In this document: piece by piece, positions 24,916 through 34,600 of the stretch
Position numbering within the stretch: position 1 is the stretch's first letter
How the letters are laid out: each line of letters starts with the position of its first letter
Origin: Engelhardtia mirabilis
GTDB taxonomy: Bacteria; Planctomycetota; UBA1135; GCA-002686595
Direction of reading: 5' to 3'
Length of the DNA stretch: 64,000 nt
Assembly (NCBI RefSeq): GCF_007748095.1
Contig: NZ_CP036287.1
Location: forward strand, 558,001-622,000
Position numbers and translations under genes: made by a program
The notes under the pieces: model-generated
What the model saw: only the letters and a program-made list of their open reading frames with translations
The model's database searches: none
Told to the model about the DNA's origin: nothing

Positions 24916-26175
24916 ATGACTGCAGCTCGTACCGATGCTCGTACCCAAGCTCGCTCCGCGCCTTTGACCACCGGGGCGCGGGTCGACTTGGAGCGCGTGC
25001 GCAGTCAGTGCGAGCGCATCCGCGCCGAGTTCCGCCGGCTGTACGACTGGATTCCCCTGCGGCCCCTGACCGGTGAGGCCGTGGCGCGTTGGGCGGAGCT
25101 CAAGGGCCCGCTCTGCCGGCGCGTCCTGGCCGCGGTTCAGCACCGGGGCGAGCCGGCCGAGCTGGCGCGCATCCTGCCCGGCGTCGACGGCCTGGAGTTG
25201 TTCGTCGCCGCCCTCGAACGCCGCGGCTGCCCGCCCGAGCTGTGCCAAGCCGCGCGCGGGGCGGTGGCCGCCTTCGCCGAGCTGATCCACGAGGGCGGCG
25301 GGAGCCAGCGCCGCTTGGTGGCCGCCCTGCGTGAGGCGGCGGCGATTGGCCCGGGCGCAGCCGAGGGCGGTGCCGACGGGACGGCCGTGCGCGCGCGGAT
25401 GCACGAGGCCGCGAGCACGTTGACGGGCTCAGCCTGCGACGCCATGGTCGTGGTCACGATCCTCTACCGCTCACGCGAGCGGTCCGGCGACCTCGATTCG
25501 ATCGGCGCCCTGGGCCAGCTCGGCTATCGCGCGCGACCGGACGCGGCGCCGCTGATGGCGAAGCACTATGCACCGGTCGGGGTCGAGGACGAGACGGAGC
25601 TCGCGGGCCCGGCCGACAGCCTGCACCAGCGCTTCGGCACCCCCGACCTGGCCATCACGCGGGCGCGCATCGACGAGCGCCGGGTACTCACCACCTACGA
25701 CGGGCGCCACATGGGCGAGCGGCCGATCGATGTGTGGAGCGGTCCCGTGCGGAACCGCGGGGTCTCACGGCTCGAGCCCGGCGGGGACAACGGCTACGGC
25801 ACCCTGGCGGCGGTGCGCACACCGGTCCGCACGCTGGTGCACGACCTCTGGGTCGAAGCGCCCCTGGCCAACTCCAGCGTTCTGCGCGCCGGCGCCTACC
25901 GCGCCACCCCCGACGCCTTCGGGACGATCGACTACAAGCAGTGGTACGACCGGTTGCCGGGCGAGCCGCGCATCCTGCTGCCGGGGGCCGACCTGCTGGC
26001 CGGACTCGAGCGCATCCACCCGCGCCACGTCGAGGTCCTGGACCACTGCTTCGAAGCTGGCGACCTGCGGCGGGAGGGCTTCGTCTGCCACCGCTGCGTC
26101 GTCGAGTTCCCGATCTGGATGGCGATCTACCGCCTGACGCTCGAGTTTCCGCCGACGGTCGAGCCCCGCGGCTGA
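24916..26175 (+). CDS. Hypothetical cytoplasmic protein, unknown family
   Basis: This 419-aa protein has no signal peptide or membrane segment. The N-terminal half is mostly helical (RSQCERIRAEFRRLYDWIPL). The C-terminal half is mixed, with several His and Cys residues (KHYAPVGVEDE, HEAAST, EVLDHCFEAGDLRREGFVCHRC). The C-terminal CHRC could bind a metal. I do not recognise the family. The start is the ATG before TAARTDAR, 46 nt after the secreted protein. It converges on the small membrane protein at 26198 across a 22-nt gap with no visible terminator. Confidence 0.55.
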   Translation: MTAARTDARTQARSAPLTTGARVDLERVRSQCERIRAEFRRLYDWIPLRPLTGEAVARWAELKGPLCRRVLAAVQHRGEPAELARILPGVDGLELFVAALERRGCPPELCQAARGAVAAFAELIHEGGGSQRRLVAALREAAAIGPGAAEGGADGTAVRARMHEAASTLTGSACDAMVVVTILYRSRERSGDLDSIGALGQLGYRARPDAAPLMAKHYAPVGVEDETELAGPADSLHQRFGTPDLAITRARIDERRVLTTYDGRHMGERPIDVWSGPVRNRGVSRLEPGGDNGYGTLAAVRTPVRTLVHDLWVEAPLANSSVLRAGAYRATPDAFGTIDYKQWYDRLPGEPRILLPGADLLAGLERIHPRHVEVLDHCFEAGDLRREGFVCHRCVVEFPIWMAIYRLTLEFPPTVEPRG

Positions 26176-26197
26176 CCGGGCGTGCAGCCCACTGCTG

Positions 26198-26608
26198 TCA
26201 CGAGGTCGAGCGCAGCAGGAACAGCCCGAAGAACACCGACCACAGCCCGTCGCCGAGCACCATCGCCAGGGCGATCTTGGTGGCCCGGCCCTGGTGGTGC
26301 AGCACGGCGAAGGCGGCCAGGACCGTCAGCTTGCCGATGATCCCGAGCCGCACCAGCCCCGCACCGCTGCCCGGATCCAGGGCGACCAGGGCGTAGGCGA
26401 CCCCGAAGACCAGGATGCCGAGGGAGACGAGTTGCTGTTGGGCGCGGCTGAGGGAGTCGTCGCGCGCGAAGCCGAAGAGGATCCGCACGCCCAGGGTCGG
26501 CTTGAACAGCGCCGGCAGGGCCAGGGCGAAGTTCCAGGCGGCCATGACCCAGAAGAACGCCGACCAGGTGGCCTCGGTCCATTCGAGGGGGTTGAGGTGG
26601 TTCAGCAT
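26198..26608 (-). CDS. Small four-helix membrane protein, end of oxidative operon
   Basis: This 136-aa protein has four hydrophobic helices (WSAFFWVMAAWNFALALPALF; LVSLGILVFGVAYALVAL; LGIIGKLTVLAAFAVLHH; IALAMVLGDGLWSVFFGLFLL). I do not recognise a named family. It starts 9 nt after the DyP peroxidase stop, so it is the last gene of the minus-strand set 35925-26198. It may act in membrane anchoring or transport of the pathway's lipophilic substrate (inference). Confidence 0.6.
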   Translation of the reverse strand: MLNHLNPLEWTEATWSAFFWVMAAWNFALALPALFKPTLGVRILFGFARDDSLSRAQQQLVSLGILVFGVAYALVALDPGSGAGLVRLGIIGKLTVLAAFAVLHHQGRATKIALAMVLGDGLWSVFFGLFLLRSTS

Positions 26609-26617
26609 GGGGCTTGG

Positions 26618-28015
26618 TCAGGGAGCGAGCACGTCGAGGATCGCTCTTCGGCCGGGCAGCAGGAAGTAGCCGCCGCCGCGAACCGTGACCCAACCCTTCA
26701 CCCCGGCCAGGCGCCGCCGCAGGGCCCGAGGCCCGCTGCCCTGGGGGATCGTCAGGTGCCCCGCGTCGCCCGGGATCTGGTCGCCGCCGGCGATCGCGTC
26801 GACCTCGTCGAACAGGTCGGCGAACTTGGGGTGGGCCAGCCACGACTGCTGGACGAACTCGAACTGACGCGCGATGTCGCCGCACAGGGTCATGAAGAGC
26901 AGGCCCCGCTCGGCCTCGGCGTCGCCGCCGGCGGGCAGGGCCGCGCGCAGGGCTTGCGGGTACCAGTCCAGCGGAGCGTCGGCGCCGTACATGCGCCCGC
27001 GCCGATGCAGCCGGTGTAGGGCCACGATGTCGCGTGAGCGTTGAGCGTCCGCGGTGAGCGCGTCGCGCGGGTTCGAGCGGCGCACGTGGGCGCCCCGCGG
27101 GCAGTGCTCGCCATGGGGATCGTCGCCGAAGCTCGGGCCGGCGAGGATCGCGGCCTCGTCGGCGGCCGGCTCGGGGCTCGGGCTCGAGCCGCGGATCGGC
27201 ATGCCATTGGGCCAGCGACCCACGGCCTTGGAGGCCAGCCACAGGGCCGAGTCCGCATCGCCCTCGGCGCATTCGAGCCAGAAGCGCCAGAAGCCGGCCA
27301 CGTCCTGCTCAAGCTGACGGGCCACCAAGTACGACCCGTTCGCGGCCAGGGTCGGCACCTCTCGGACGCGCTCGACCGCGTCGCGATGACCCAACAGCAC
27401 CTCCCCCGGCGGCAGGCTGTCGAGCCCCGGTCGATCGCGCCCGTCGCCGTCCCAGGCGATCCGCGTGCGCGCGATCCCGTCGCGGAAGCCGAAGGGCTCA
27501 CGTCCGTGGTCCGGCAGGTGGATCGCGAGCTCGTGCAGGGGCCGCCAGCCGGGAGCCAGGCGATCGACGAGCGCAGCCGCCCGCGCCCGGGCCGAATCCG
27601 GGGTGGGGGCGTAGATCAAGAGCAGGGCGTGGGCCGCGCGGTCGCCCCAGCTCCAGCCCGCCGGATCGTTGCGGCCACGGTCGCCCAGGGCGCGGCTGCG
27701 GCGCGGCGTGACCATGCCCTGGCGGAAGGGCCGCTCGAGCTGCTCCAGTTGATCGCCGGGGGCGTCGAGGGCGCGCAGGCCCGCGGCGCTCAGGGCCAGG
27801 TGCAGCCGCGGCTCTGCGCTGCGCTCCCGTCGCCCGAACCAGACCTCGTCCTCGTAGACGAGGCCGCACAGGCCCTCGCGCGCGGCGGCCACGTCGCCCG
27901 TGGCCTCGAGCCACAGGGCGATCGACGCCGGCTGGTCCCCGTGGCCGGTGAAGACCAGGGATTGGATGTCGTCGGTCTCGACGTTCACGCGCGGCGTCTC
28001 GCCTACCGCCGCCAT
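26618..28015 (-). CDS. DyP-type heme peroxidase
   Basis: This 465-aa protein has the ferredoxin-like repeats and heme motifs of dye-decolorizing peroxidases. The distal GxxDG motif is GFRDG at 176-180 with catalytic Asp179. The proximal heme ligand is probably His310 in RGAHVRRSNPRD, and the distal Arg lies near residue 341 (RRGRMYG). The block GLLFMTLCGDIARQFEFVQQ is also typical. No Tat or Sec signal is visible, so it is probably cytoplasmic or membrane-associated with the neighbours. The ATG overlaps the stop of the upstream two-TM gene by 1 nt (TGATG), so they are translationally coupled. Its substrate may be a peroxidised lipid or a product of the P450/GMC enzymes in the same operon (inference). 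Confidence 0.9.
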   Translation of the reverse strand: MAAVGETPRVNVETDDIQSLVFTGHGDQPASIALWLEATGDVAAAREGLCGLVYEDEVWFGRRERSAEPRLHLALSAAGLRALDAPGDQLEQLERPFRQGMVTPRRSRALGDRGRNDPAGWSWGDRAAHALLLIYAPTPDSARARAAALVDRLAPGWRPLHELAIHLPDHGREPFGFRDGIARTRIAWDGDGRDRPGLDSLPPGEVLLGHRDAVERVREVPTLAANGSYLVARQLEQDVAGFWRFWLECAEGDADSALWLASKAVGRWPNGMPIRGSSPSPEPAADEAAILAGPSFGDDPHGEHCPRGAHVRRSNPRDALTADAQRSRDIVALHRLHRRGRMYGADAPLDWYPQALRAALPAGGDAEAERGLLFMTLCGDIARQFEFVQQSWLAHPKFADLFDEVDAIAGGDQIPGDAGHLTIPQGSGPRALRRRLAGVKGWVTVRGGGYFLLPGRRAILDVLAP

Positions 28016-29436
28016 CAGATCCGCCGCGCCCAGGCGCGGGCCTCCTGGTCGGACAGCTCGTCGGCGAACAGGCCGTCGCGGATCGCGGCGTGGTTCAACA
28101 CGTCGTTGCAGGTCAGGTCGGGGTAGGCGCTGTACCAGACCGAGGCGTCGGTCTGGTAGGTGCGGATCAGCTGCTTCCAGCCCGGACGGAAACTGGGCGG
28201 GTCGTCTTGCAGGTACAGCCAGCGCGTCTTCGGACAGCCGGCGAGGCGCGACGAGATCGGCACCACGGCGCGGTGGTTGCCGCCGATGCCGACGAAGTGA
28301 TCGATGTAGGCGTCGAAGCTGCCCTCGTAGTCACTCATGAAGATCATCGAGCGGCCGCCGTCGACCTGCAGGATCCGGGCGTAGTGGATGTTGCGGGCGC
28401 CGGCCAGGGCGCCGTCGGCCCAGAAGTGCCGCGTGCCGCGCTCGGCGCCGAACAGGATCACGCGCAGCAGCACACGCGAGAGCCAGTTGTCGCGCACCGG
28501 GAACCAGACCGTGAGCTCGTTGCGCGGACGCTCGTCCTCGGCCTGCTCCAGGGCCTGGAGCTCGGCCTCAGTCGGACCGGGTGCCTCGAGGGGGCGCTCC
28601 CACAGCTCCAGGCCGCGCACGACGAGGAAGGCGACGGCGGTCGGGATCGCACCCCACAGCCACCAGATCCAGGCGCCCATGCGGGTCAGCGCGCGCTTGG
28701 GCCCCGGCTCCATGCGCCGCACGGCGTCCATCAGGTCGTAGCCGAGCACGCCGATGATCGGGAACAAGGTCAGCACCAGGGCCAGGTCGACGAGCTTCAG
28801 CGTGCGCTGGGATCGGGTCGGCCGCGGCAGCCGGCCCAGGGGGAACTCGGGGCCGGTCCACTCGGTCCGGGCGATGGCGCGCAGCTCGCGCCGCGCGGCC
28901 TCGGCGTCCAGGCTCTCCCAACGACCGCTGGCCTCCTCGCGGTCCACGCGCTCGGCCAGGGCGTCGCGCAGCCGCCGCTCGGCCTGGATCTCCTGCACGG
29001 TGCGGCCCACGGCGCCGATGTAGAGCGCGTCGTCGCGCACGCGGTGCTGCAGCAGGAAGGGCGGCAGGTCCATCGGGCGGCCGGAGGGCGCCGTGCTCCC
29101 GAGCATGTCGATCAGCACGTCGCCGGCCCGTCGGGTCAAGTCGGCCAGGTGCTCGTCCAGGGGCCGGTCGTGGATCACGTTCAGGAGCAGGCGCAGGCCT
29201 TGCCCCGTGCGCTCGTCCGCGGGCACCACGACCAGCCGCAGGAAGTGCAGGTCGCTGACCTCACCGAGCCTTTGCACCAGGTCGGGCTCCAACCTGCGCA
29301 CACGATCGCGCGCGGCCGCCGGGTCCTCGCCGGGGCCGGCCCCCGAATCCAGGGGCAGCACCGTCGTCAGGCTCCGCGGCCCGCGCCAGCGCCCCCGCAG
29401 GCGATCGTTCCAGCGCTCTGCACCCGCCTGCCCCAC
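28015..29436 (-). CDS. Two-TM protein linked to the DyP peroxidase, unknown function
   Basis: This 473-aa protein starts with GTG, 2 nt after the P450 stop. Two membrane segments lie near residues 205-227 and 250-270 (LVDLALVLTLFPIIGVLGYDL and MGAWIWWLWGAIPTAVAFLVV). The C-terminal domain has the block NIHYARILQVDGGRSMIFMS, then DYEGSFDAYIDHFV. I recall this from uncharacterised proteins beside DyP peroxidases, but I know no function. The N-terminal half looks ferredoxin-like (SDLHFLRLVVVPADE). It may hold the peroxidase at the membrane (inference). Confidence 0.6.
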   Translation of the reverse strand: MGQAGAERWNDRLRGRWRGPRSLTTVLPLDSGAGPGEDPAAARDRVRRLEPDLVQRLGEVSDLHFLRLVVVPADERTGQGLRLLLNVIHDRPLDEHLADLTRRAGDVLIDMLGSTAPSGRPMDLPPFLLQHRVRDDALYIGAVGRTVQEIQAERRLRDALAERVDREEASGRWESLDAEAARRELRAIARTEWTGPEFPLGRLPRPTRSQRTLKLVDLALVLTLFPIIGVLGYDLMDAVRRMEPGPKRALTRMGAWIWWLWGAIPTAVAFLVVRGLELWERPLEAPGPTEAELQALEQAEDERPRNELTVWFPVRDNWLSRVLLRVILFGAERGTRHFWADGALAGARNIHYARILQVDGGRSMIFMSDYEGSFDAYIDHFVGIGGNHRAVVPISSRLAGCPKTRWLYLQDDPPSFRPGWKQLIRTYQTDASVWYSAYPDLTCNDVLNHAAIRDGLFADELSDQEARAWARRI

Positions 29437-29438
29437 GC

Positions 29439-30641
29439 TCAGACCTCGATGTTGAAGAAGGAGAGCGCGCGCAGGTCGCCCCGCTCGGCCAGGGCGTCGA
29501 GCTGGAGCACGGTGACCAGGATCGACAGGTCCTTCACCGGACAGGCGTGGAAGCCCGTCGACCAGGACAGCACCGCGTCGACCTCCGACTGCGGCCGATC
29601 CAAGCGGAACTCGTCCGGCTCGGCGAAGACCGCCGGGTCACGGTTGATGGCCACGAAGGGGTAGGCGATCTCCTCGCCGGGGTAGAGCCGCACCCGCTTG
29701 CCGCGGATGACCACCTCCTCGGGCCGCTCGAGGATGCGGTGCACGCTGGTCACGGTGGGGTACAGGCGCTGGGTCTCGATCACGAAGCGCACGCGCTCGT
29801 CGTGGGTCAGCCCGCTCCAGTCCACGTCGTACCGGCGCGCGTACTCGAGGCACTTGATCACGATCGTGCCCAGGCTGAACATCGCCGCGAACAGCACCAT
29901 GTCGATCCGCAGCTCGTCGATCCCCAGGTCCTGCAGGGGTCGGTAGGCGTCGCGGCGCATGCGCTCGCGGGTGCCGAGCAGGCCCAGGACGAAGGGCGCG
30001 TAGTAGCCGAACAGGGTGTGCTCGCCGAAGCGGAAGAAGTAGGCGCGCGTGACGGCCTCGGCCTGGGCCGCCGGCAGGTCCTGGCCCGACAGCAGGCGCA
30101 CCATGATCCGGGTCGAGGTGCCGCGCACGCCGAACATCGACGCCATCTGCGGCGACGCCTTCCAGTCGGCCAGGATGTCCGCGCAGCGCGCCTGCAGGGT
30201 CGGGTAGTCGGGCGAGGTCAGCCAGTCGCTGACGATCTCCCGATTCATGTGCTCGCGCAGCACCCGGCGCGCGGGCTGGGAGGTCGTGATCGGCCCCGCG
30301 TTGGTGACGAACACCCCGGGATCCCCCGCGACCATCGGCACGCCCATGAAGCGGCTGCCGCGCAGGCGGATGTGGGGGATCTCCTCCAGCGCCCGGGCGT
30401 GGCCGGTGACCATGACCGCCTTGCCGAACAGGAAGTCACCGCCGAAGAGGCGGTGGTTGATCGACATCGCGTAGTTCTGGACGTTCGCGAAGACCATCGC
30501 GAAGTCGAAGACCTGGGTCAGCTCGAGCAGCACCCAACGCAGCGGGCGCAGGGGCTGGCGGTAGGCGAAGAGCTTGAGCTGCATCGCCAGCCACATGAAC
30601 GGCGGGGTGACGACGTGGGCGGCGCGGCGGATCGGGTCCAA
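29439..30641 (-). CDS. Atypical cytochrome P450
   Basis: This 400-aa protein is P450-like. The K-helix ExxR motif is Glu289-Thr-Gln-Arg292 (VIETQRLYP). The likely heme Cys is Cys367 in WSTGFHACPVKD, where Pro replaces the usual Gly after Cys and there is no Arg at the Gly-x-Arg position. The I-helix region (LFAAMFSLGTIVIK) lacks the AGxxT acid/alcohol pair of O2-activating monooxygenases. This combination resembles P450s that rearrange peroxides or use H2O2, such as the CYP74 and CYP152 groups. The adjacent DyP peroxidase fits a peroxide-based pathway. A very hydrophobic N-terminus (PPFMWLAMQLKLF) suggests membrane contact. Confidence 0.75.
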   Translation of the reverse strand: MDPIRRAAHVVTPPFMWLAMQLKLFAYRQPLRPLRWVLLELTQVFDFAMVFANVQNYAMSINHRLFGGDFLFGKAVMVTGHARALEEIPHIRLRGSRFMGVPMVAGDPGVFVTNAGPITTSQPARRVLREHMNREIVSDWLTSPDYPTLQARCADILADWKASPQMASMFGVRGTSTRIMVRLLSGQDLPAAQAEAVTRAYFFRFGEHTLFGYYAPFVLGLLGTRERMRRDAYRPLQDLGIDELRIDMVLFAAMFSLGTIVIKCLEYARRYDVDWSGLTHDERVRFVIETQRLYPTVTSVHRILERPEEVVIRGKRVRLYPGEEIAYPFVAINRDPAVFAEPDEFRLDRPQSEVDAVLSWSTGFHACPVKDLSILVTVLQLDALAERGDLRALSFFNIEV

Positions 30642-30668
30642 GGTGGGGGGCTTCGCGTGCCCTTCTGG

Positions 30669-31637
30669 TCAGGGCGATGGGGATTCCGGTGCGGAGGGAT
30701 CGTCACGGCTGACGTCGCCCTCTGCAACACTCACTCCGGTTGAGGCCGAGCGGATCGGTGCCGCGGTACGGGAGGGAGGCCGCAGCTCGACCGAGCGCAG
30801 ACCCTGGGCGCGCTCGGCGCACTCGACCAGCCAGAGCGCCAGGTCCCTGCGAACGGCAGTGACGATCGGCGAGGGCAGCACCACGTGGCCACAACTGTCG
30901 AGTACGTGAAGGGACCAGCCGGGGCGACGCCGGCTGAGCTCGCCGAAGAAGCGCCGCTGCTCTTCGAGGTCGATCAGGCGGTCGCGCGCACCCAGCCAGA
31001 CCCTGGCCGGCGCCTCGAGCCGGGCGAAGCGGTCGGCGAACTTCCGTGAGCGGAGCCAACCGGTGCGGCGACGAACTTGCCCGGCGGTCATGCGCCGCAG
31101 CCCTGCGAAGAACCCGTGGTCCACTCCGTCGCCGGTGGGGCCGAAGGCGAGCCTCCCCAGTCGACCGATCACCGCGCGATAGAGGAAGGTCGGGGTCACG
31201 GCCATGGCCAGGCTCGCCAGCCGAGTTCGCCCGGCCGGTAGGGCGGAGAAGGGGCTGAAGAGCACGCAGCCGTCGACGCGGGCTCCGAGCGCAGGCGCGA
31301 CCACCGCCGCCAGGAGGTTGCCGAAGGATTGGCCCCACACCAGGCAGGACTCAGCCCCGCGGCGCTGCAAGTGCCCTCGGACAAGGTCGCTGCAGGTGCC
31401 GACCAAGGCCTCGAGGCTGGCGTGTCGCTCGGCGCTGAAGTCCACCACGACCAATTCGATCGTCGGCGCACCCGCGGCGATCGCCTGCTCGACGGCCGGC
31501 TGGGCCAGGTGCAGACAGCTACTTCCGTCGCCTTCCATGCCGGGGAACAGGAACAGGGGCAGGCCCTCGCCGGTGGAGCGCAGCACCACGCCGTTCGCAG
31601 CGTCCACATCCGTCCAGATCAAGGGTTCCGAGTGCAT
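30669..31637 (-). CDS. Alpha/beta hydrolase
   Basis: This 322-aa protein has the nucleophile elbow GxSxG as WGQSFGN. The acid Asp lies in WLGARDRLID and the catalytic His in LDSCGHVVL, in the order expected for the fold. The oxyanion region is FLFPGMEGDG. An AGGAGG ribosome-binding site precedes the ATG by 5 nt. The product lacks a signal peptide and is probably cytoplasmic. It is followed by the P450 gene after 27 nt and preceded by the GMC-hydrolase fusion with an 18-nt gap. The C-terminal 40 residues are Ser/Pro-rich and likely disordered. The substrate may be an ester or thioester intermediate of the operon. Confidence 0.85.
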   Translation of the reverse strand: MHSEPLIWTDVDAANGVVLRSTGEGLPLFLFPGMEGDGSSCLHLAQPAVEQAIAAGAPTIELVVVDFSAERHASLEALVGTCSDLVRGHLQRRGAESCLVWGQSFGNLLAAVVAPALGARVDGCVLFSPFSALPAGRTRLASLAMAVTPTFLYRAVIGRLGRLAFGPTGDGVDHGFFAGLRRMTAGQVRRRTGWLRSRKFADRFARLEAPARVWLGARDRLIDLEEQRRFFGELSRRRPGWSLHVLDSCGHVVLPSPIVTAVRRDLALWLVECAERAQGLRSVELRPPSRTAAPIRSASTGVSVAEGDVSRDDPSAPESPSP

Positions 31638-31655
31638 GGCGGCCTCCTGGCCTGG

Positions 31656-34600
31656 CTAGGCGGGCGAGAAGCGATCCAGGTGAGCGAGGATCGCGGGGTA
31701 GACGTCGCGCGAGGCGTGGGCCCCGAAAATGCAGTCGATGTGCCCGTAGCCGTCGATTAGGTGGTAGCTGTAGCGGTCCGGGCCAAAGCGCTCGACCAGG
31801 GCATCGTGGGTGCGACGGGTCGTGGCCGGCTCGAAGCAGGCGTTCTCGGAGCCGTGGATGAAGGTGATCGGCAGGTCGAGCCGGTCCAGGTGTGGCAGGT
31901 ACCGCTCGGAGCCGTTGGCGCCGACCAGGTGGCCGGCTCGCACCATCCGCGCCAGGTGCGCGAAGGCGTCGATGTTGGCGACCCCGAACATCTCGCGCAG
32001 GGCCTCGTGGGTCGCTCGGTTGAGCCGGTCGTGCTCGTAGAGCGGGCCGTAGAGGAAGGCGATGCGATGGCAGACCGACGAGGAGCACCACTCCTCGGCC
32101 TCGAGCGGCTGCAGGCGCAAGAGCTTGCTGAACAGGCTGGCGCGCCAGGTGGGGTGCTCGCCCGCATAGGCCGTCAGGCTGTCGACGCCCATCAGGTCGA
32201 GCACGCCCGGCAGGTGCAGGCCGCTCTTCAAGCGGGTCATCAGCGGCGCCACCACGTGGGCCGCGGTCTGGGAGGTGACCACCGAGTGGACCCCGGTCAT
32301 GCCGCTCAACAGCGCCATGAACAGGGTCGTGCCACCGAAACAGTGGCCGACCACGTCGATCTGGTCGAAGTCGGTGACCCGGCGCAGGTGGGCGATCGCG
32401 GCCGGGTAGTCGTGGTCGGCGATCTCGTCCCCGCTGAAGCGCTCGTGCGCGGCGGGCACCTCGATGCTGGTGCGGTTCTCGAGCAGCCACACGTCGTGCC
32501 CGGCCGCGCACAGGGCCTCGACCAGGTTCTGCTCGATCGTATCGATCGTGAAGATGCGACTGGAGACGCCCAGACCGTGCAGCAGCAGGAGCGGCCGGCG
32601 GTCCCCGGCCCGATAGCGCAGCAGTCGCAGCTCCACCCCGTCGGCGGTCACGAGCGGGTGCACCTCGGGCACGGGGGCGGCGATCGCCCGACGCTCCCGC
32701 GGCGGCACGTCGACCGTCAGATTCGCACTCGTACCGAGCGCACTCGGGTCCTTGCGCGTCACCGTGTTCGCACTGTCACCGGCGAAGAAGGGCGCGTACA
32801 CGTCCAGCAGGGAACCGGCGAAGAGCCCCCCGAAGCGCGCCAGGGCGCCCAACCCTTCGAGCTTCGACGAAGCCCCGGTGGCCTTCATCGTCCTCAGTTG
32901 CCGGGCGAAGTCGAGGGGCTCGATCACCAGCTGCCCCGCGCCCCGGCGCGCGCCCGCGGCGTCGTCGACGTGGAAGAACAGGGTCGTCGTGTCGGCCACC
33001 ACGTCGATCCCGGCGTCGTCGCGGACTTCCTTCCAACCGGTGAAGCGAAGGCTCTCGCCCTCGATCGTCTCGAGGTTCATGGAGTACTCCATGCGCCGCC
33101 GACGCACCCGGTCGTCGTCCGGAACGAAGAGCCGGAAGCGACCATCGTGCACGGTCATCGGCCCGTCCGAGAGCACCGGCGCCAGGGCGGTGCCGAACAT
33201 CGTGGCCGTAGCCAGGGGGTCGCGGGAGAAGGCGCGGATGTCGTCGACGCCGACCGTGAGGGTGAATTCGAAGGCCGCGTCCACGTCCTTGCCCCGGGCG
33301 GCCGCCGCGGGTCCGGCCTCGGCCTCGGGATCGAGGTCGATCCAGCCGCGCATGGTCTCGGTGAACTCGACGCCCACGGGCCGCGGCCCGGCGGCGCCGA
33401 CGGGTGTCGTCGCGTCGACCCCGCGGACGATCTGGCTCGCGTCCCAGCCCGCGTCCTGGGCCATGATCTCGCAGGCGCGCTCCGCCAGGGCCGAGATGGT
33501 CAGGAGCGGGTTCACGCCCAGGGGGCGCGGGATGATCGAGCCGTCGAGGACGTAGAGGCCCTCGTGCACCGCGCCCTCGGCGCCATCTCCGCGGAACACC
33601 CGACCTGCGTGGTCCACGACGCCGCGGCTGGCGTCGGCGCCCATGGGGCAGCCGCCCAGGGGGTGCACCGTCACCAGGCGCTCGCCCAGCATCTCGGTGC
33701 TGCCCGGGTTGCGCACGTAGGTCGCCCCCAGGGGCACGGAGGCCTGGTACAGGGTGCGGTCGACCTCTTCGAAGATCGGCTGGTCGGCATAGTCCTCCCA
33801 GTGCACGCGCACGTGGTCGCCGTCGAGCTCGAGGCGTCCGGCCCCGTCGTCGTGGCTCATGACCAGGAAGGTCTGGGTGTGATCGAGGGCCTTGCCCCCG
33901 ATTCCCCACTGCCGCAATCGCTCGCCGATCGAGTCCATGAAGCCGGAGTCGGTGTCCTCGCCGTCCAGCTTCGCCGCCACGGCCAGGGCCCCGCCGAGGA
34001 AGTCCCGCGCCAGACCCGGCAACGACCCCTCCTCGATGACCATGTCGTGCGCGACGCCCTCGCGATCGCGCAGGTCGATGATCCCGGTGATGCAGGGGCC
34101 CACCGGGTGCTCGGGGTCGGGTTCGTCGTCGCCCGCGCCCACGCCGTCGATGCGCTCGTCGGCGTTGTAGGCGAAGGCCAGCACGTCCCCGTTGCCCGTG
34201 AAGCGCGCGCCCAGGCGCGGCGAGAGGGAGAGGCCCCGGGCGGCCGAGCGCAGCAGGATCTCGGTGCTGCCCAGGGCCCCCGCGCCGAGCACGACCCGGC
34301 CGGCTCGCACGAACAGCTCCTGATCGCCGAACAGCTCACGCCCCGCGCACAGGGCGTCGAAGTGCACCACCCACCCGTCGCCCTGGCGCTCCACGTGGCG
34401 CACGGAGGCCTCGGTGAAGATCTCCGCCCCGTGGCGCACGGCGTCGGGCAGGTAGTTCTGGGTCAGGGTGCCCTTGGAGCCCGTGTTGCAGCCGGTGACG
34501 CAGTCGCCGCACAGGTTGCAGGCCACCTGGGTCACCCCCGCGGCGTTGACGCGGTCCTCGAAGGCCACGTTGATCGGCGGACGGTAGAAGCAGTGGCCCG

